Of a stretch of 30,771 nt of DNA, positions 15,140-23,630 are shown one piece after another. The notes beneath the pieces were generated by a model. It did not search any database and was not told the DNA's origin. It worked only from the letters and a program-made list of their open reading frames with translations. The translations under genes were made by a program, and so were the position numbers. Within the stretch, counting starts at the first letter, position 1, and each line of letters begins with the position of its first letter. This stretch comes from CAYNST01 sp964399955 (lineage in GTDB: Bacteria > Pseudomonadota > Gammaproteobacteria > Pseudomonadales > Cellvibrionaceae): assembly GCA_964399955.1 (NCBI GenBank), contig CAYNST010000033.1:1-30771 (forward strand), written 5' to 3'.

Positions 15140-16531
15140 CTAGAAAAAGGAGAAGGCCACCTGGAACAGCCTCTCGATGTCGCGGGTGTAACGTTTGTCG
15201 ACCAGAAAAACGATGACATGGTCGCCCGACTCGATCACCAGATTGTCGTGAGCAATCAGTACCTGATAGTCGCCGTTGCTGCCGTCCTCGCGCACGATAG
15301 CTCCTATGGACGCGCCCTCTGGCAGGTCTATATCTTCAATGGCGCGACCAACAACCCTGGAAGTCTTGGTGTCGCCGTGGGCGATGACTTCGATGGCCTC
15401 TGCCGCTCCGCGTCGCAGAGAGTGAACGTTGACGATGTCACCCCGTCGCACGTGGGTGAGAAGACTGCCAATGGTGGCCTGTTGCGGTGAAATGGCGATG
15501 TCGATGTCGCCACCCTGCACCAGATCGACGTAGGCCGGGTTGCTGATCAGTGTCAGTACCTTGCGCGCGCCCAGCCGTTTGGCCAGCATCGACGACATGA
15601 TATTGGCCTCGTCGCTGTTGGTAACGGCCAGAAATACATCGCAGTCTTCGATGCTCTCTTCCAGCAACAGGTTCTGGTCCGAAGCGCTGCCCTGCAAAAC
15701 GATGGCGCGTTCAAGCTTGCGCGACAGGAACGCTGCCCGCTCGCTGGCGTATTCGATGACCTTGACCGAATAACGCTTCTCCAGCTTGAGCGCCAGGCTC
15801 AGGCCTATGTTGCCGCCGCCGGCGATGACCACGCGCTTGTAGGGGCGGTCCAAACGGCGCAGCTCGCTCATGACCGCGCGAATGTCTTCCCGCGCGGCAA
15901 TAAAAAACACTTCGTCGTCGGCTTCAATGACGGTGGAGCCCTGGGGCGTAATGGCGTGATTGCGGCGGTAGATAGCGGCCACCCGTGTGTCTATTTTGGG
16001 CATGTGCTTGCGAATGAAACGCAGCTCCTGGCCCACCAGCGGCCCGCCGTAGTAGGCGCGAACGGCCACCAGCTGAACGCGCCCACCGGCAAAATCCACC
16101 ACCTGCAGCGCGCCCGGGTGCTCCACCAGGCGGAAAATGTAGTTGGAGACGATCTGCTCCGGGCTGATGATTACATCCACCGGAATGGCGTCCTTGTGAA
16201 ACAGTCCGGCGTAGCCGGCGTATTCCTGGGAGCGCACCCTGGCAATTTTGGTAGGCGTGTGAAACAGACTGTGGGCGAGTTGGCAGGCAACCATGTTGAT
16301 TTCGTCGTCGCTGGTGACGGCAATCAGCATTTCGGCATCTTCTATGCCGGCCTGGATCAGCACGCTGGGATGCGATGCGTGGCCGCAGACCACGCCAATG
16401 TCAATACGGTCGCGCAGTTCGCGCAGGTAGGTCTCGTCGCGATCCACCACGGTGATGTCATTGGCTTCGCTCGACAGGTTGGTGGCCAGCGTGGCGCCGA
16501 CTTGTCCGGCACCTAAAATCACGATTTTCAT
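15140..16531 (-). CDS. trkA: Trk potassium system NAD-binding regulatory subunit TrkA
   Basis: This 463-residue cytoplasmic protein gates the TrkH channel in response to nucleotides. It shows the doubled architecture of TrkA: an N-terminal RCK domain with the Rossmann motif GAGQVG (7-12) and acidic VVDRD at the end of strand 2, an RCK-C domain, then a second RCK domain with GGGNIG (238-243) and a second RCK-C domain ending near residue 455. Length is close to the E. coli protein. It sits 49 bases after rsmB and nine before trkH, as part of the def-fmt-rsmB-trkA-trkH run. The rsmB-trkA neighbourhood is widely conserved in gammaproteobacteria. Confidence 0.96.
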   Translation of the reverse strand: MKIVILGAGQVGATLATNLSSEANDITVVDRDETYLRELRDRIDIGVVCGHASHPSVLIQAGIEDAEMLIAVTSDDEINMVACQLAHSLFHTPTKIARVRSQEYAGYAGLFHKDAIPVDVIISPEQIVSNYIFRLVEHPGALQVVDFAGGRVQLVAVRAYYGGPLVGQELRFIRKHMPKIDTRVAAIYRRNHAITPQGSTVIEADDEVFFIAAREDIRAVMSELRRLDRPYKRVVIAGGGNIGLSLALKLEKRYSVKVIEYASERAAFLSRKLERAIVLQGSASDQNLLLEESIEDCDVFLAVTNSDEANIMSSMLAKRLGARKVLTLISNPAYVDLVQGGDIDIAISPQQATIGSLLTHVRRGDIVNVHSLRRGAAEAIEVIAHGDTKTSRVVGRAIEDIDLPEGASIGAIVREDGSNGDYQVLIAHDNLVIESGDHVIVFLVDKRYTRDIERLFQVAFSFF

Positions 16532-16580
16532 GGTTCTGCAGATGCGCCCTTTGTCATGAGTGAGCAGGCACGCTGGGGTG

Positions 16581-17885
16581 TCAGGCGCTTTTCCTGATTA
16601 CAGCATAAAAGAAGCCGTCGTGTTCACCGGTAGTGGGCAACAACTGCCGCCCACAGCTGCGGGCTGTGCCCCAGCTGGCCTCTATCGGCTGACAGTGGGC
16701 GTCTGCAGTGGCGTTGATGAAGGCATGCACGCCCAGGTCGTTTTCTTCAGGCAAAACGGAGCAGGTGGCATAAAGCAATAACCCACCAGGCTTCAGGGTG
16801 GGCCAGAGCGCGTCCAGCATCCGTCGCTGCAGCGCCACCAGCTTATCAATATCGCTTGGCCTGCGCAGCAATTTGATATCGGGATGGCGGCGTATCACGC
16901 CGGTGGCTGAGCAGGGTGCGTCCAGCAGAATGCGGTCAAACAACTGTCCGTCCCACCAGGTCGCGGTCTCGGCCGCATCGGCGGCCTTCAGCTTGGCCTT
17001 CAATTGCAGGCGCTGCAGATTTTCCTCAACCCGCCGCAGCCGCCCGGCATCCACATCCAGTGCCAGCAACTCTGCCAGCTGTGGCTGAAACTCCAGAATA
17101 TGACAAGTCTTGCCGCCCGGTGCGCAGCAGGCGTCCAGTACGCGCTGCCCGGGCGCCAGATCCAGCAACAGCGGCGTCAACTGCGCAGCTTCATCCTGCA
17201 CGCTGGCGTCGCCCTCGTCAAAACCCGGCAGGTTTTGCACGGCAACGGCGGTGTCCAGGGTGATGCCGCCAGGGCTGAAGCGAGTAGGGCGGGCAGCTAT
17301 TGCGCACTCGGTCAAACGCTGAAGGTAAGCGTCTACGGTGGTGCGTTGCCGGTTTACTCTGAGCGTCAGTGGGGGGTGGGCATTGTTGGCTTCTGCCACC
17401 GCCTGCCACTGGTCTGGCCAGGCCCGCCGCAAGCGTTGGAGCAACCAATCCGGGTGACTGAAGCGATAACCGGGGTCGGACTGCCAGCTATCGGGTGGTG
17501 ACTCGCAGGCGCGCTGCAAATTGCGCAGCACCGCGTTGATCAATTTGGCAGCCCACGGCTTGCCAAGCTCGCGGGACGCGTCCACGGTGGCAGCCAGAGC
17601 GGCGTGCGGCGGAATGCGTGACTCCAGCAGTTGATGAAAGCCCAGGTACAGCAGGGCGGTCAGCTCGGCGTCTTTGGGTTTGAAAGCCTTGCGCAGGTAC
17701 TGCGAGGCCAGAAAAGCATAGCGTTCATGAAATCTGCAAACGCCAAAACACAGATCCTGCAGCAGTGCCTGGTCCTTTGCGGATAAGGCACGACCCGCAT
17801 CCGGCAAGGCCTGACTCAGTGATTTCTGATCGCGAATGACCCTGGCGAGCGCCACAGCGGCCTGTGCCCTGACGGACAAAGTCAT
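16581..17885 (-). CDS. rsmB: 16S rRNA (cytosine-967-C5)-methyltransferase RsmB
   Basis: RsmB (Sun, Fmu) methylates C967 of 16S rRNA using S-adenosylmethionine. The 434-residue protein has an N-terminal NusB-like RNA-binding domain (about 1-140), then the Rossmann methyltransferase core with VLDACCAPGGKT (249-260) for SAM binding. The two cysteines of this family are in DAPCSATG (Cys325) and YATCSVLPEEN (Cys375, expected nucleophile). The start ATG (17883-17885) overlaps the fmt stop TGA, so translation is coupled. An upstream in-frame start at 17921 would extend into fmt and add residues unlike the family. Confidence 0.96.
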   Translation of the reverse strand: MTLSVRAQAAVALARVIRDQKSLSQALPDAGRALSAKDQALLQDLCFGVCRFHERYAFLASQYLRKAFKPKDAELTALLYLGFHQLLESRIPPHAALAATVDASRELGKPWAAKLINAVLRNLQRACESPPDSWQSDPGYRFSHPDWLLQRLRRAWPDQWQAVAEANNAHPPLTLRVNRQRTTVDAYLQRLTECAIAARPTRFSPGGITLDTAVAVQNLPGFDEGDASVQDEAAQLTPLLLDLAPGQRVLDACCAPGGKTCHILEFQPQLAELLALDVDAGRLRRVEENLQRLQLKAKLKAADAAETATWWDGQLFDRILLDAPCSATGVIRRHPDIKLLRRPSDIDKLVALQRRMLDALWPTLKPGGLLLYATCSVLPEENDLGVHAFINATADAHCQPIEASWGTARSCGRQLLPTTGEHDGFFYAVIRKSA

Positions 17886-18847
17886 GTGGGGTCTACGCCC
17901 AAACGCACGCCCGGTGCCCATTTTTGCGCTGCGCCATTGACCACAGCCTGAGCGGACATGGCCTTTTTGCCGGGCAGCTGCACTTGCTCAAGTTGCAAGG
18001 CGGTATTGCCACCGCAGGCGACGGTCAGTGTCGGGGTGACACTCAATACCGTACCGGGAGACGCGTCATGAGGTTGAGTGACGGCCGCCGCCGAAAATAC
18101 GCGCAGGCGCTGCTGGTCAAAGGTGGTGTAGGCTACCGGAAAGGGGTTGAAAGCCCGCACGCGGCGCTCAATAAGCGGTGCCGGTTGCTGCCAGTCGATG
18201 AGTGCTTCCTGTTTATCCAGCTTGTGCGCATAGGTGGCCTGAGTATTGTCTTGCGTCTCGGCCTGCACGCTACCCGCAGCCAACTGTTCCAGTGTCTGCA
18301 GCAGGGCGTCCGGCCCCAGTGACGCCAGTCGGTCGTGCAGACTCTGGGCAGTGTCTTCGGCTAATACGGGGCAGTACACCTTGTGCAGCATGGCGCCGGT
18401 GTCCAGGCCTGCATCCATTTGCATGATGGTGATTCCCGTCTCTGCGTCGCCCGCTTCGATGGCGCGCTGAATGGGAGCGGCCCCGCGCCAGCGTGGCAGC
18501 AGGGAGGCGTGGACATTGATGCAGCCCAGTCTTGGCAGTTCCAGCACCGCGTTGGGAAGCAGCAAACCATAGGCCACCACCACCATGAGATCCGCCTGCC
18601 ACTGCGCCAGTTCATCCAGGGCTTCGGGAGATTTGAAATTGAGCGGTTGCCGCACGGGCAGACCGGCCGCTTGCGCCACCTGCTTGACGGCACTGGCCGC
18701 AAGTTTTTTTCCACGCCCGGCGGGGCGATCGGGCTGGGTGTAGGCGCACACTATCTGGTGCTTGCTGCCCAGCAGAGCAGACAGATGTTGGGCAGCAAAC
18801 TCCGGCGTGCCGGCGAAGACAATCTTCAGGGCTTCGGACGTGGGCAT
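17882..18847 (-). CDS. fmt: Methionyl-tRNA formyltransferase
   Basis: Fmt formylates the initiator methionyl-tRNA using 10-formyltetrahydrofolate. The 321-residue protein starts with the IVFAGTPEFAAQHL strand, carries the PDRPAGRGKKL tRNA-contact loop (39-49), and has the catalytic set Asn111 and His113 in NVHASLLPRWRGAAPI plus Asp149 in GLDTGAML. A C-terminal beta-barrel domain occupies about 205-315. The length is typical. It lies 31 bases after def, which removes the same formyl group later, and its stop overlaps the rsmB start; def-fmt-rsmB is a conserved operon. Confidence 0.97.
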   Translation of the reverse strand: MPTSEALKIVFAGTPEFAAQHLSALLGSKHQIVCAYTQPDRPAGRGKKLAASAVKQVAQAAGLPVRQPLNFKSPEALDELAQWQADLMVVVAYGLLLPNAVLELPRLGCINVHASLLPRWRGAAPIQRAIEAGDAETGITIMQMDAGLDTGAMLHKVYCPVLAEDTAQSLHDRLASLGPDALLQTLEQLAAGSVQAETQDNTQATYAHKLDKQEALIDWQQPAPLIERRVRAFNPFPVAYTTFDQQRLRVFSAAAVTQPHDASPGTVLSVTPTLTVACGGNTALQLEQVQLPGKKAMSAQAVVNGAAQKWAPGVRLGVDPT

Positions 18848-18878
18848 GGCGGGCCTTGTAGGTGATGGAAGCTGGCGC

Positions 18879-19379
18879 TTACGCCCGCTGTTGTTTTTCC
18901 AGCTTGTGGCGAATCCGCGTGCGTTTCAGCGGCGAGATATGATCGACAAACAGCCGGCCATTGAGGTGGTCGCACTCGTGCTGAATGCATACCGCCAGCA
19001 GGCCTTCAGGCTCCATGGTGAAGGCTTGGCCGTCGGCATCCAGAGCGCTGACCCGCACCTTCAACGGACGGCTGACCTTTTCATAGAAGCCGGGCACGCT
19101 AAGGCAGCCCTCTTCATAGTCCACCTGCTCCTGATCCAGTACCTCAATCCGCGGGTTGATGAACACCAGCGGCTGGTCGCCTTCCTCGGACACATCAATC
19201 ACCACAATCTGCTCGTGGATGTTGACCTGGGTGGCGGCAAGGCCTATACCGGGCGCTGCATACATGGTTTCAAACATGTCGGCCACAATCTGGCGCACGC
19301 GGTCGTCAACCTCGGCTACCGGCTGCGCCTGGGTACGAAGACGCGGATCAGGAAATGTGAGTATGGGTAATAGAGCCAT
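18879..19379 (-). CDS. def: Peptide deformylase
   Basis: Def removes the N-formyl group from nascent proteins with a metal centre, normally Fe(II). All three family motifs are present in this 166-residue protein: GIGLAATQ (44-51), EGCLSVPG with metal ligand Cys92, and QHECDHLNG with ligands His134 and His138 and catalytic Glu135. I chose the ATG at 19377-19379 because MALLPILTFPDPRLR is the usual N-terminus; a longer in-frame reading to 19502 would run across the divergent promoter region. It is first gene of the minus-strand operon and diverges from the LysM gene. Confidence 0.97.
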   Translation of the reverse strand: MALLPILTFPDPRLRTQAQPVAEVDDRVRQIVADMFETMYAAPGIGLAATQVNIHEQIVVIDVSEEGDQPLVFINPRIEVLDQEQVDYEEGCLSVPGFYEKVSRPLKVRVSALDADGQAFTMEPEGLLAVCIQHECDHLNGRLFVDHISPLKRTRIRHKLEKQQRA

Positions 19380-19557
19380 GAGCCTTTGTGACAAACTTCT
19401 AGTAATCGGGTAAATTCGGCTGCTAACATTGGGCGGCGCAACTACTATTAAAGTCTTACTGCGCCAATTCCGCCGCGACTTCGGCTGCGACCCTGCCAGC
19501 ATTGGACTATTATAACGTTAATAATTCCCTAGAGCCGCATGGTATAGGACCACTCGT
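19380..19557. other. Divergent promoter region between def and the LysM gene
   Basis: The 178 bases between the two start codons must drive both the def operon (minus) and the LysM gene (plus). AT-rich TATTATAACGTTAATAAT at 19508-19525 looks like -10 material for the plus strand, but no good -35 lies at the right distance. No gene is seen here. Confidence 0.4.
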
Positions 19558-20577
19558 ATGAAAAAAAGCTTATTGGGACTGCTGGGAGCCTTACTGTTCA
19601 GTCAGGCAATCGCAGAAGCGCCCATCCTCCGATCCGAGACTCCACAGCGCTATACGGTTGTGCAAGGCGACACGCTTTGGGGTATTTCCAATCGTTTTCT
19701 GCAAAACCCGTGGATGTGGCCTGAAATTTGGCACGCCAACACGCAAATTGCCAACCCTCACCTGATCTACCCAGGCGATGAGATTCGGTTGGTGTATGTC
19801 GACGGCCAGCCCCGACTGGTGGTGGATTCCTCAAACCGAGTGGTCAAGCTATCTCCCGAGGTGCGTTATGTGGACGATGCAGGAGCCATTCCTTCCATTC
19901 CTCTGGAGCGCATCAACAACTTCCTCTCCCGCAGCCGCATCATGTCGCTGGAGCAAATCGAGCAAGCGCCGCATGTCATCTCGGGTGAATCCAAGCGGTT
20001 GGTGCTGGGCAAGGGTGACCGGCTGTACGCGCGAGGGGAGTTTGACGGAGACGTGGCCGTGTACGGCATATTCCGCAAAGGCGAGACCTACGTCGATCCA
20101 GAAACCGGCGAGCAACTGGGCGTGCAGGCGATTGACATAGGCTCTGGCAAGATGCGGGCCCTGGATAAAGGCATTGCCACATTGCTAATGACGCGCACCA
20201 CCGAAGAGGTGCGCGTGGGAGACCGCTTGCTCACCGAAGAACAGCGCCCGCTGGCGGCTACCTTTTTCCCTTCGGCGCCGGAGCAGGACGTTAATGCGAC
20301 CATCATCGCGGTTGAAGGCGGCGTCACCCAGGTGGGGCAGATGGATGTGGTGGTGATCAACCGCGGCGAACGCGAAGGCATGAAGACCGGCAATGTGCTC
20401 GCCGTGTACAAGGTTGGCGGTACGGTACGCGACCGCGTCAAAGGCGATATGGTCAATTTGCCGGACGAGCGCGCGGGGTTGGTCATGGTATTCCGAACCT
20501 TCGAGAAGCTGAGCCTGGGCCTGGTGCTGGAAGCCGACCGTCCACTGGCGGTGCGTGACTTGGTTCGCAATCCCTAG
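19558..20577 (+). CDS. Exported LysM-domain protein
   Basis: The 339-residue product has a typical signal peptide (MKKSLLGLLGALLFSQAIA, cleavage after about residue 19). It then has one LysM domain (about 32-80, YTVVQGDTLWGISNRF through IYPGDEIRLVY), the common peptidoglycan-binding fold. The remaining 250 residues form beta-rich repeats without a recognisable catalytic site, including IIAVEGGVTQVGQMDVVVINRG. The same type of LysM protein sits between def and dprA in Pseudomonas, diverging from def, so this is an old gene neighbourhood. A role at the cell wall is likely, but no precise function is known to me. TAGGA at 19545-19549 is a suitable ribosome binding site. Confidence 0.9.
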   Translation: MKKSLLGLLGALLFSQAIAEAPILRSETPQRYTVVQGDTLWGISNRFLQNPWMWPEIWHANTQIANPHLIYPGDEIRLVYVDGQPRLVVDSSNRVVKLSPEVRYVDDAGAIPSIPLERINNFLSRSRIMSLEQIEQAPHVISGESKRLVLGKGDRLYARGEFDGDVAVYGIFRKGETYVDPETGEQLGVQAIDIGSGKMRALDKGIATLLMTRTTEEVRVGDRLLTEEQRPLAATFFPSAPEQDVNATIIAVEGGVTQVGQMDVVVINRGEREGMKTGNVLAVYKVGGTVRDRVKGDMVNLPDERAGLVMVFRTFEKLSLGLVLEADRPLAVRDLVRNP

Positions 20578-20591
20578 TTCATTGCAGCAGG

Positions 20592-20666
20592 TGACTGGCT
20601 TAGCCGTTGCTTTGCCAGTCATACTGCCTTAGGTAATTTCCGCCGCTTGTGGGGTCTCCACAGGCG
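20592..20666. other. Two consecutive hairpins between the LysM gene and dprA
   Basis: The first hairpin is an 8-bp perfect stem, TGACTGGC (20592-20599) with GCCAGTCA (20614-20621) around a 14-base loop. The second, at 20641-20666, pairs CGCC/GGCG and TGTGG/CCACA with a three-base bulge. Neither is followed by a T run, so they are not classical intrinsic terminators. They may end or stabilise the LysM transcript. Confidence 0.4.
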
Positions 20667-20749
20667 TCGGGTTTGGTGTGTAGCTGAACTTGCTGCCAGG
20701 CTTGCGTCAGTCAGCCGACAATTCAGCAGACAAATGAGATTCACGGACG

Positions 20750-21925
20750 ATGCTTAGCCCCAGAGAACAGCTCCTGTTATTGCAACGCCTGCCGGAAACC
20801 GGTTCCGGTACTTACTGGCGCCTGCTGGATGAATTCCCCACCCTCAAGACCGCCCTGGAAGCACCCCTGGATGTGCTCGCCGCCAGCTTGGCGCCGGCGG
20901 CCCTGAAAACCTTGGCACAGTATCGTCGCGACGGCGACCACAGCCCCATTTTGCGCCAGGTTCGCGCAGACCTGGCCTGGCTGCAGCAACACGATATCCA
21001 GGTGTTGGACACCCACAGCGAACACTACCCCAAGCTGCTGCGGGAAACCCGCCGCGCGCCACCGGTGCTCTATGTTTGGGGGGATCCTACCGTGCTTTCC
21101 CTGCCGCAGATTGCTGTGGTTGGCAGTCGCAGCCCAACACCCGGCGGGCGGGACAACGCCGCCCGTTTTTCCCAGGAACTGGCCGGTAAGGGGGTGACTA
21201 TTACCTCAGGGCTGGCGCTGGGCGTTGATGCCGCTGCCCATCAAGGCGCTTTGTCCGGCAACGGCAAAACGATAGCCGTGCTTGGCACCGGTATAGATCA
21301 AATCTACCCCCAACGGCATCTACAGATGGCGCAGGCCATAGTGCGTGCCGGTGGCGCGGTCATCACCGAGTTTCCGCTGGGTACGTCGCCTCAGCCGGCC
21401 AACTTTCCGCAGCGCAACCGTATTATCAGCGGCCTTTGTTTTGGTGTGCTGGTGGTTGAGGCGGCCATCAAAAGTGGTTCGCTGATCACCGCTCGGTATG
21501 CGTTGCAGCAGGACAGAGAAGTGTTTGCCATTCCCGGGTCCATCCACAACCCACTGAGCCGCGGCTGCCACGCATTGATAAAAGACGGCGCCAAGCTGGT
21601 TGAGACCGCGCAAGACATCATTGACGAAATACAGGGCTTCTTGTCGCTGAAGTGGCAGGAGCTGGATCTGGCGCCCAGTCTGCAGGCGCTTGAGTCAGAT
21701 GAAGAACTGATAGAAAGCGAACACGAAGACCGGATTCTGGAGCAGCTGGGGTATGATCCGGTGTCCCTTGATCTCCTGGTTGAGCGCACCGGCGTTGCAG
21801 CCGGAGAGCTGACCGCCAGCTTGCTGACCATGGAGTTGAAAGGTTTGGTGGGGAATATGGGCGCGGGCTATACCCGGGCGTTTCCAGCCGCCCGGGGCAA
21901 GGATTTGGCGCTCAAGCACAGCTAG
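20750..21925 (+). CDS. dprA: DNA-processing protein DprA
   Basis: DprA binds incoming single-stranded DNA in natural transformation and loads RecA; many non-competent bacteria also carry it. This 391-residue protein shows an N-terminal SAM-like helical region (about 1-85) and the extended Rossmann fold with AVVGSRSPTPGG (122-133), TSGLALGVDAAAH (152-164), GTGID (179-183), FPQRNRIISGL and SGSLITARYAL. A C-terminal winged-helix DML1-like domain (about 325-380) follows. Length and order are normal. It lies between the LysM gene and tsaC, the standard location in Pseudomonas relatives. A competence role in this organism is not shown by the window. Confidence 0.96.
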   Translation: MLSPREQLLLLQRLPETGSGTYWRLLDEFPTLKTALEAPLDVLAASLAPAALKTLAQYRRDGDHSPILRQVRADLAWLQQHDIQVLDTHSEHYPKLLRETRRAPPVLYVWGDPTVLSLPQIAVVGSRSPTPGGRDNAARFSQELAGKGVTITSGLALGVDAAAHQGALSGNGKTIAVLGTGIDQIYPQRHLQMAQAIVRAGGAVITEFPLGTSPQPANFPQRNRIISGLCFGVLVVEAAIKSGSLITARYALQQDREVFAIPGSIHNPLSRGCHALIKDGAKLVETAQDIIDEIQGFLSLKWQELDLAPSLQALESDEELIESEHEDRILEQLGYDPVSLDLLVERTGVAAGELTASLLTMELKGLVGNMGAGYTRAFPAARGKDLALKHS

Positions 21926-22107
21926 TTGCGTGGCCGCCGCCGTCCTATTGTCCGCTATCATCTGCGCCGGACTTCCGTTTTTTATGCGCTGGTGCAGTTA
22001 TTCAATTCATCGCGCAAGCTGAATAGCTCCGCGCTTGCCGTAGGGGCAGCAATTGCGGTAAGTTTCTGGCCCATCTACTTGGTACCGGCAGCCGAGGCCC
22101 CGCCCGC

Positions 22108-22668
22108 ATGAATTATCGGCATCACCCGCGTTTGCTTGCTTGCGCCCGCACCCTGCACGGCGGAGGTGTAGTGGCCTATCCGACCGAAGCCGTCTGGGGC
22201 TTGGGCTGCCTCCCCTTCCACCAGCACGCCGTGCAGCAAATTTTGTCGCTCAAGCACCGGCCGGCGTCAAAGGGCCTGATACTGGTGGCGGCGCGCATCC
22301 AGCAGCTGGAGTTTATCCTCTGCGACCTTACGGCCAGGCAGAGGCAGCCTCTGGAGGACCGGTGGCCCGGCCCCTGGACCTTTCTGGTACCGCATCAAGA
22401 CCGCCTGCCCGCCTGCGTCACCGGTGAACATTCAAGCGTTGCCGTAAGAGTAAGCGCTCACCCGGTGGTGGCCGCTCTGTGTGACCTGGCCGGCGGGCCC
22501 ATTGTGTCCACATCTGCCAACCCGCAGGGGCTGCCGCCCGCACGCTTCGGCTTTCAGGCGCGGCGTTACTTTCGCACCCAGGTGGCATACGCTCCCGGCC
22601 GGGTCGACCTGTCAGCCAAACCCAGCCGCATCTGCGATCTACTGACCGGCGAGATTCTGCGGCCCTGA
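22108..22668 (+). CDS. tsaC: Threonylcarbamoyl-AMP synthase TsaC (YrdC/Sua5 family)
   Basis: TsaC makes threonylcarbamoyl-AMP from threonine, bicarbonate and ATP for the t6A37 modification of ANN-decoding tRNAs. The 186-residue single-domain protein has AYPTEAVWGLGC (23-34), the nucleotide-binding KHRPASKG (49-56) with Lys49, Arg51, Ser54 and Lys55, and IVSTSANPQGLPPA. It lacks the Sua5 C-terminal domain, so it is the short TsaC form, as in E. coli. No strong ribosome binding site is seen before ATG 22108; a short open frame in the gap after dprA ends over this start codon (ATGA) and might supply translational coupling. Confidence 0.95.
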   Translation: MNYRHHPRLLACARTLHGGGVVAYPTEAVWGLGCLPFHQHAVQQILSLKHRPASKGLILVAARIQQLEFILCDLTARQRQPLEDRWPGPWTFLVPHQDRLPACVTGEHSSVAVRVSAHPVVAALCDLAGGPIVSTSANPQGLPPARFGFQARRYFRTQVAYAPGRVDLSAKPSRICDLLTGEILRP

Positions 22669-22718
22669 TCTGCCACCCATAGCCAGCACTTCATTATTCA
22701 CCAGCCTTGGAACCTTTT

Positions 22719-23627
22719 ATGTCCACTCCTGATAAACACGCCGTTAAGCATTACCTGATGGACCTGCAGGACCGCATTTGCAGCACTTTAAGCCAGGTTG
22801 ATGGCAAGGGCCGTTTTGAAGAAGACAGCTGGCAACGCGCGGAGGGCGGCGGTGGTCGTTCCCGCGTCGTTGCCAATGGGGCCGTGTTCGAGAAGGGTGG
22901 CGTCAATTTTTCCTATGTCTCCGGTGAGCAAATGCCCACTTCGGCGACCGCTCACCGGCCCGAGCTGGCCGGCCGCCGCTTCGAGGCCATGGGCGTGTCG
23001 CTGGTGATGCACCCGCACAACCCCTATGTGCCCACCAGCCACGCCAATGTGCGCTTTTTCATTGCCGAGAAGCCCGGTCATGAACCCGTATGGTGGTTTG
23101 GTGGTGGCTACGACCTTACTCCCTACTACGGTTTTGACGAAGACTGTCGACACTGGCATCGCACGGCACAAACTGCCTGCCAGCCTTTTGGCGCCGAGGT
23201 GTATCCCCACTTCAAGCAATGGTGCGACGAGTATTTTTATTTGAAGCATCGAAACGAGCCGCGTGGGGTAGGCGGCCTGTTCTTTGACGATCTCAATCAG
23301 CAGGGCTTTGAGCAGAGCTTTGCGTTGATGCAGGCGGTGGGAAACAGCTACTGCGACGCCTACGCCCCCATAGTAGAGCGGCGCAAGGCCATGGAATTTG
23401 GTGAGCGGGAGCGGCAGTTTCAGCTGTATCGCCGCGGCCGCTATGTGGAGTTCAACCTGGTCTACGACCGTGGTACGCTGTTTGGGCTGCAAACCGGTGG
23501 CCGCACGGAGTCCATCCTGATGTCGCTGCCGCCGTTGGTGCGCTGGGATTACAACTGGCACCCCGAGCCCGGTACGGCAGAGCACAAGCTGTACACCGAT
23601 TTTCTCCAACCACGGGACTGGCTCTGA
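22719..23627 (+). CDS. hemF: Oxygen-dependent coproporphyrinogen III oxidase
   Basis: HemF converts coproporphyrinogen III to protoporphyrinogen IX with molecular oxygen in haem synthesis. The 302-residue protein matches the family throughout: FEEDSWQRAEGGGGRSRV, SATAHRPELAG, MHPHNPYVPTSHANVRFF (97-114, with the conserved histidines), WWFGGGYDLTPYYGF, YFYLKHRNEPRG and GRYVEFNLVYDRGT. The start is ATG 22719; an in-frame TTG 12 bases earlier only adds MEPF. It lies 50 bases after tsaC and three before aroE, so it is probably in one transcript with both. Aerobic haem synthesis fits the cytochrome-rich genes in this window. Confidence 0.97.
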   Translation: MSTPDKHAVKHYLMDLQDRICSTLSQVDGKGRFEEDSWQRAEGGGGRSRVVANGAVFEKGGVNFSYVSGEQMPTSATAHRPELAGRRFEAMGVSLVMHPHNPYVPTSHANVRFFIAEKPGHEPVWWFGGGYDLTPYYGFDEDCRHWHRTAQTACQPFGAEVYPHFKQWCDEYFYLKHRNEPRGVGGLFFDDLNQQGFEQSFALMQAVGNSYCDAYAPIVERRKAMEFGERERQFQLYRRGRYVEFNLVYDRGTLFGLQTGGRTESILMSLPPLVRWDYNWHPEPGTAEHKLYTDFLQPRDWL

Positions 23628-23630
23628 ACC

